From assembly GCF_038811545.1 (NCBI RefSeq), contig NZ_CP133319.1:2757516-2821515 (forward strand): DNA of 64,000 bases, written 5' to 3'. Below, piece after piece: positions 63,186-64,000 of this stretch. Below the pieces are notes generated by a model. The model was not told the DNA's origin, did no database searches, and saw only the letters and a program-made list of their open reading frames with translations. Source of the DNA: Rhodoligotrophos sp. CJ14 (GTDB taxonomy: Bacteria > Pseudomonadota > Alphaproteobacteria > Rhizobiales > Im1). Positions within the stretch are counted from its first letter, which is position 1; each line of letters opens with the position of its first letter. A program made the translations under genes and the position numbers.

Positions 63186-63470
63186 ATGCTCAGCGACGCC
63201 GCCCGACTCTATAATTCGATCAGCACGCTGCATGCGGCCCTGGTGGATGCCGGCCTCAAAGGCGATTTCGAGCTGCGCTTGAGTGCCGATGACGGCACCC
63301 AATTCGAGCATATGGTGATGAGTGGTGGAACAGAATATCGCGGTGAGGTGATGGAGCCCTACTCGCCCTCAGCTCATGAGCGGGCAATGAACATGTCCGG
63401 CATCCGCATCATCTGGCCAAGCGGCGGGCGCGCTCCCCACGAGCCCGGGCCTATCCAGCCAGCCCCATGA
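63186..63470 (+). CDS. Small protein of unknown function
   Basis: 94 residues with a strong AAGGAGG site before the ATG, so translation is likely. No recognisable domain. The sequence is acidic and soluble (DGTQFEHMVMSGGTEYRGEV), without signal or membrane segment, and ends in a Pro-rich tail. It lies 112 bases before the SDR gene on the same strand; co-transcription is possible. Not a shadow, because no other gene overlaps it. Confidence 0.65.
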   Translation: MLSDAARLYNSISTLHAALVDAGLKGDFELRLSADDGTQFEHMVMSGGTEYRGEVMEPYSPSAHERAMNMSGIRIIWPSGGRAPHEPGPIQPAP

Positions 63471-63581
63471 TGAAGGGCTGGCGACGGATCACGACCGGTC
63501 GCGCCCAACATTGGAACGGATGCCAGCCCGGCAGAATAGGCTCGGTAACAGGCCTTGGCCATTCTGCAAGGGACCCGCGCC

Positions 63582-64000
63582 ATGGATTTCAACGACACTC
63601 CATCCCGCCCGCGCCGCTTGGTGGTTGGCGGATTGGCAACCGGGTTGCTTGCGGCCGCAACCGCTTCGGCGAGGGCGCTACAACCCGTATCCCCGTCTAG
63701 CACCGGGCAGAATGCGTCCCGGTCCCAGGACAATGGGACCCTCACCCTGCGCGATCCGCGCGAAGGCTATCCCAAACCGCCTTTCGAGCGCCAGTCACAG
63801 GAATGGCCGAGGCTTGCTGGCGAAATGACCCCGCGCCCTGATCATGGCGAGACGAGCTATCACGGCTCGGACAAGCTTCGCGGCCGCAAGGCTCTGATCA
63901 CTGGCGGCGACAGCGGGATCGGCCGCGCCGTTGCCATTGCCTTCGCCCGGGAAGGCGCGGATGTGGCTATCAACTATCTTCCCGCCGAAGAGCCCGATGC
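63582..64000 (+). CDS. Short-chain dehydrogenase with TAT-like leader, 3' truncated by window end
   Basis: The frame is open from the ATG at 63582 to the end of the window (139 codons). The N-terminus carries a twin-arginine-like leader (SRPRRLVVGGLATGLLAAATASARA). A linker follows (PPFERQSQEWPRLAGEM, RPDHGETSYHG), then the SDR cofactor motif ALITGGDSGIGRAVAIAFAREGADVAINY. The linker and SDR start match the YhdF/general-stress-39 subgroup of SDRs, which usually lack an export signal. The catalytic YxxxK lies beyond the edge. Substrate unknown. Confidence 0.85.
   Translation, partial: MDFNDTPSRPRRLVVGGLATGLLAAATASARALQPVSPSSTGQNASRSQDNGTLTLRDPREGYPKPPFERQSQEWPRLAGEMTPRPDHGETSYHGSDKLRGRKALITGGDSGIGRAVAIAFAREGADVAINYLPAEEPD

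Overview
The window is GC-rich DNA from an alphaproteobacterium, most likely of the order Hyphomicrobiales. This rests on gene content rather than on a marker gene: two Liv-type branched-chain transporter loci, a FixL/FixJ-style two-component pair, a DUF3775 protein, a BacA/SbmA-type ABC protein and many LysR/TetR/GntR-controlled catabolic clusters. There is no rRNA, tRNA, phage, IS element or CRISPR array. The genes are dense and most antisense ORFs are GC-driven shadows.

Layout. 1-758 is the 3' end of a Liv-type substrate-binding protein. 915-4630 is a hydroquinone-type module: a LysR regulator, a clear LysR box, a PcpA/LinE-like extradiol dioxygenase, a small serine hydrolase and maleylacetate reductase. 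It is followed by a MASE4-like sensor kinase and FixJ-type regulator (4758-7045), an Asp-nucleophile alpha/beta hydrolase and a lone receiver protein. 8612-13922 is a co-directional set: YcaC-like hydrolase, TAT-exported YtcJ-like amidohydrolase, membrane-anchored ABM protein, DoxX and an alginate-export-type porin. Small single genes follow (DUF333, SRAP/YedK, an exported NTF2-like protein).

16095-26023 is a type I secretion locus. It encodes an 1866-residue secreted protein (metallophosphoesterase, PKD/jellyroll modules, four cadherin-like repeats, RTX nonapeptides) with its HlyD adaptor and ABC exporter, and a LysR gene lies between. 26203-28756 is pxpBCA (5-oxoprolinase). wrbA with a divergent LysR, a homocysteine methyltransferase and an AraC regulator follow. 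32643-41890 looks like a glucan-handling region: GH3, BacA-like ABC protein, GH144-type glycoamylase-like enzyme, GH15 and a TonB-dependent receptor.

41957-46343 is a TetR-controlled acyl-CoA dehydrogenase/thiolase/nitronate monooxygenase operon with a palindromic putative operator and a translationally coupled 24-codon leader ORF. nadE comes next. On the minus strand a set follows: DUF3775, phosphoribosyltransferase, HSL-type esterase, CobB sirtuin and a class V PLP enzyme. 53611-61394 is a long minus-strand operon for uptake and CoA activation of an unknown carboxylate (thioesterase, CoA ligase, oxidoreductase, LivGFHM, binding protein), facing a VOC protein and a GntR regulator across a palindrome. 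The right edge holds a small unknown gene and the 5' part of a TAT-like SDR.

The most distinctive parts are the secreted phosphoesterase and its exporter, the glucan region centred on a BacA-like transporter, and the coupled leader ORF plus palindrome at 42.6-43.0 kb. Functions are inferred from motifs and remembered family features; no database search was run.
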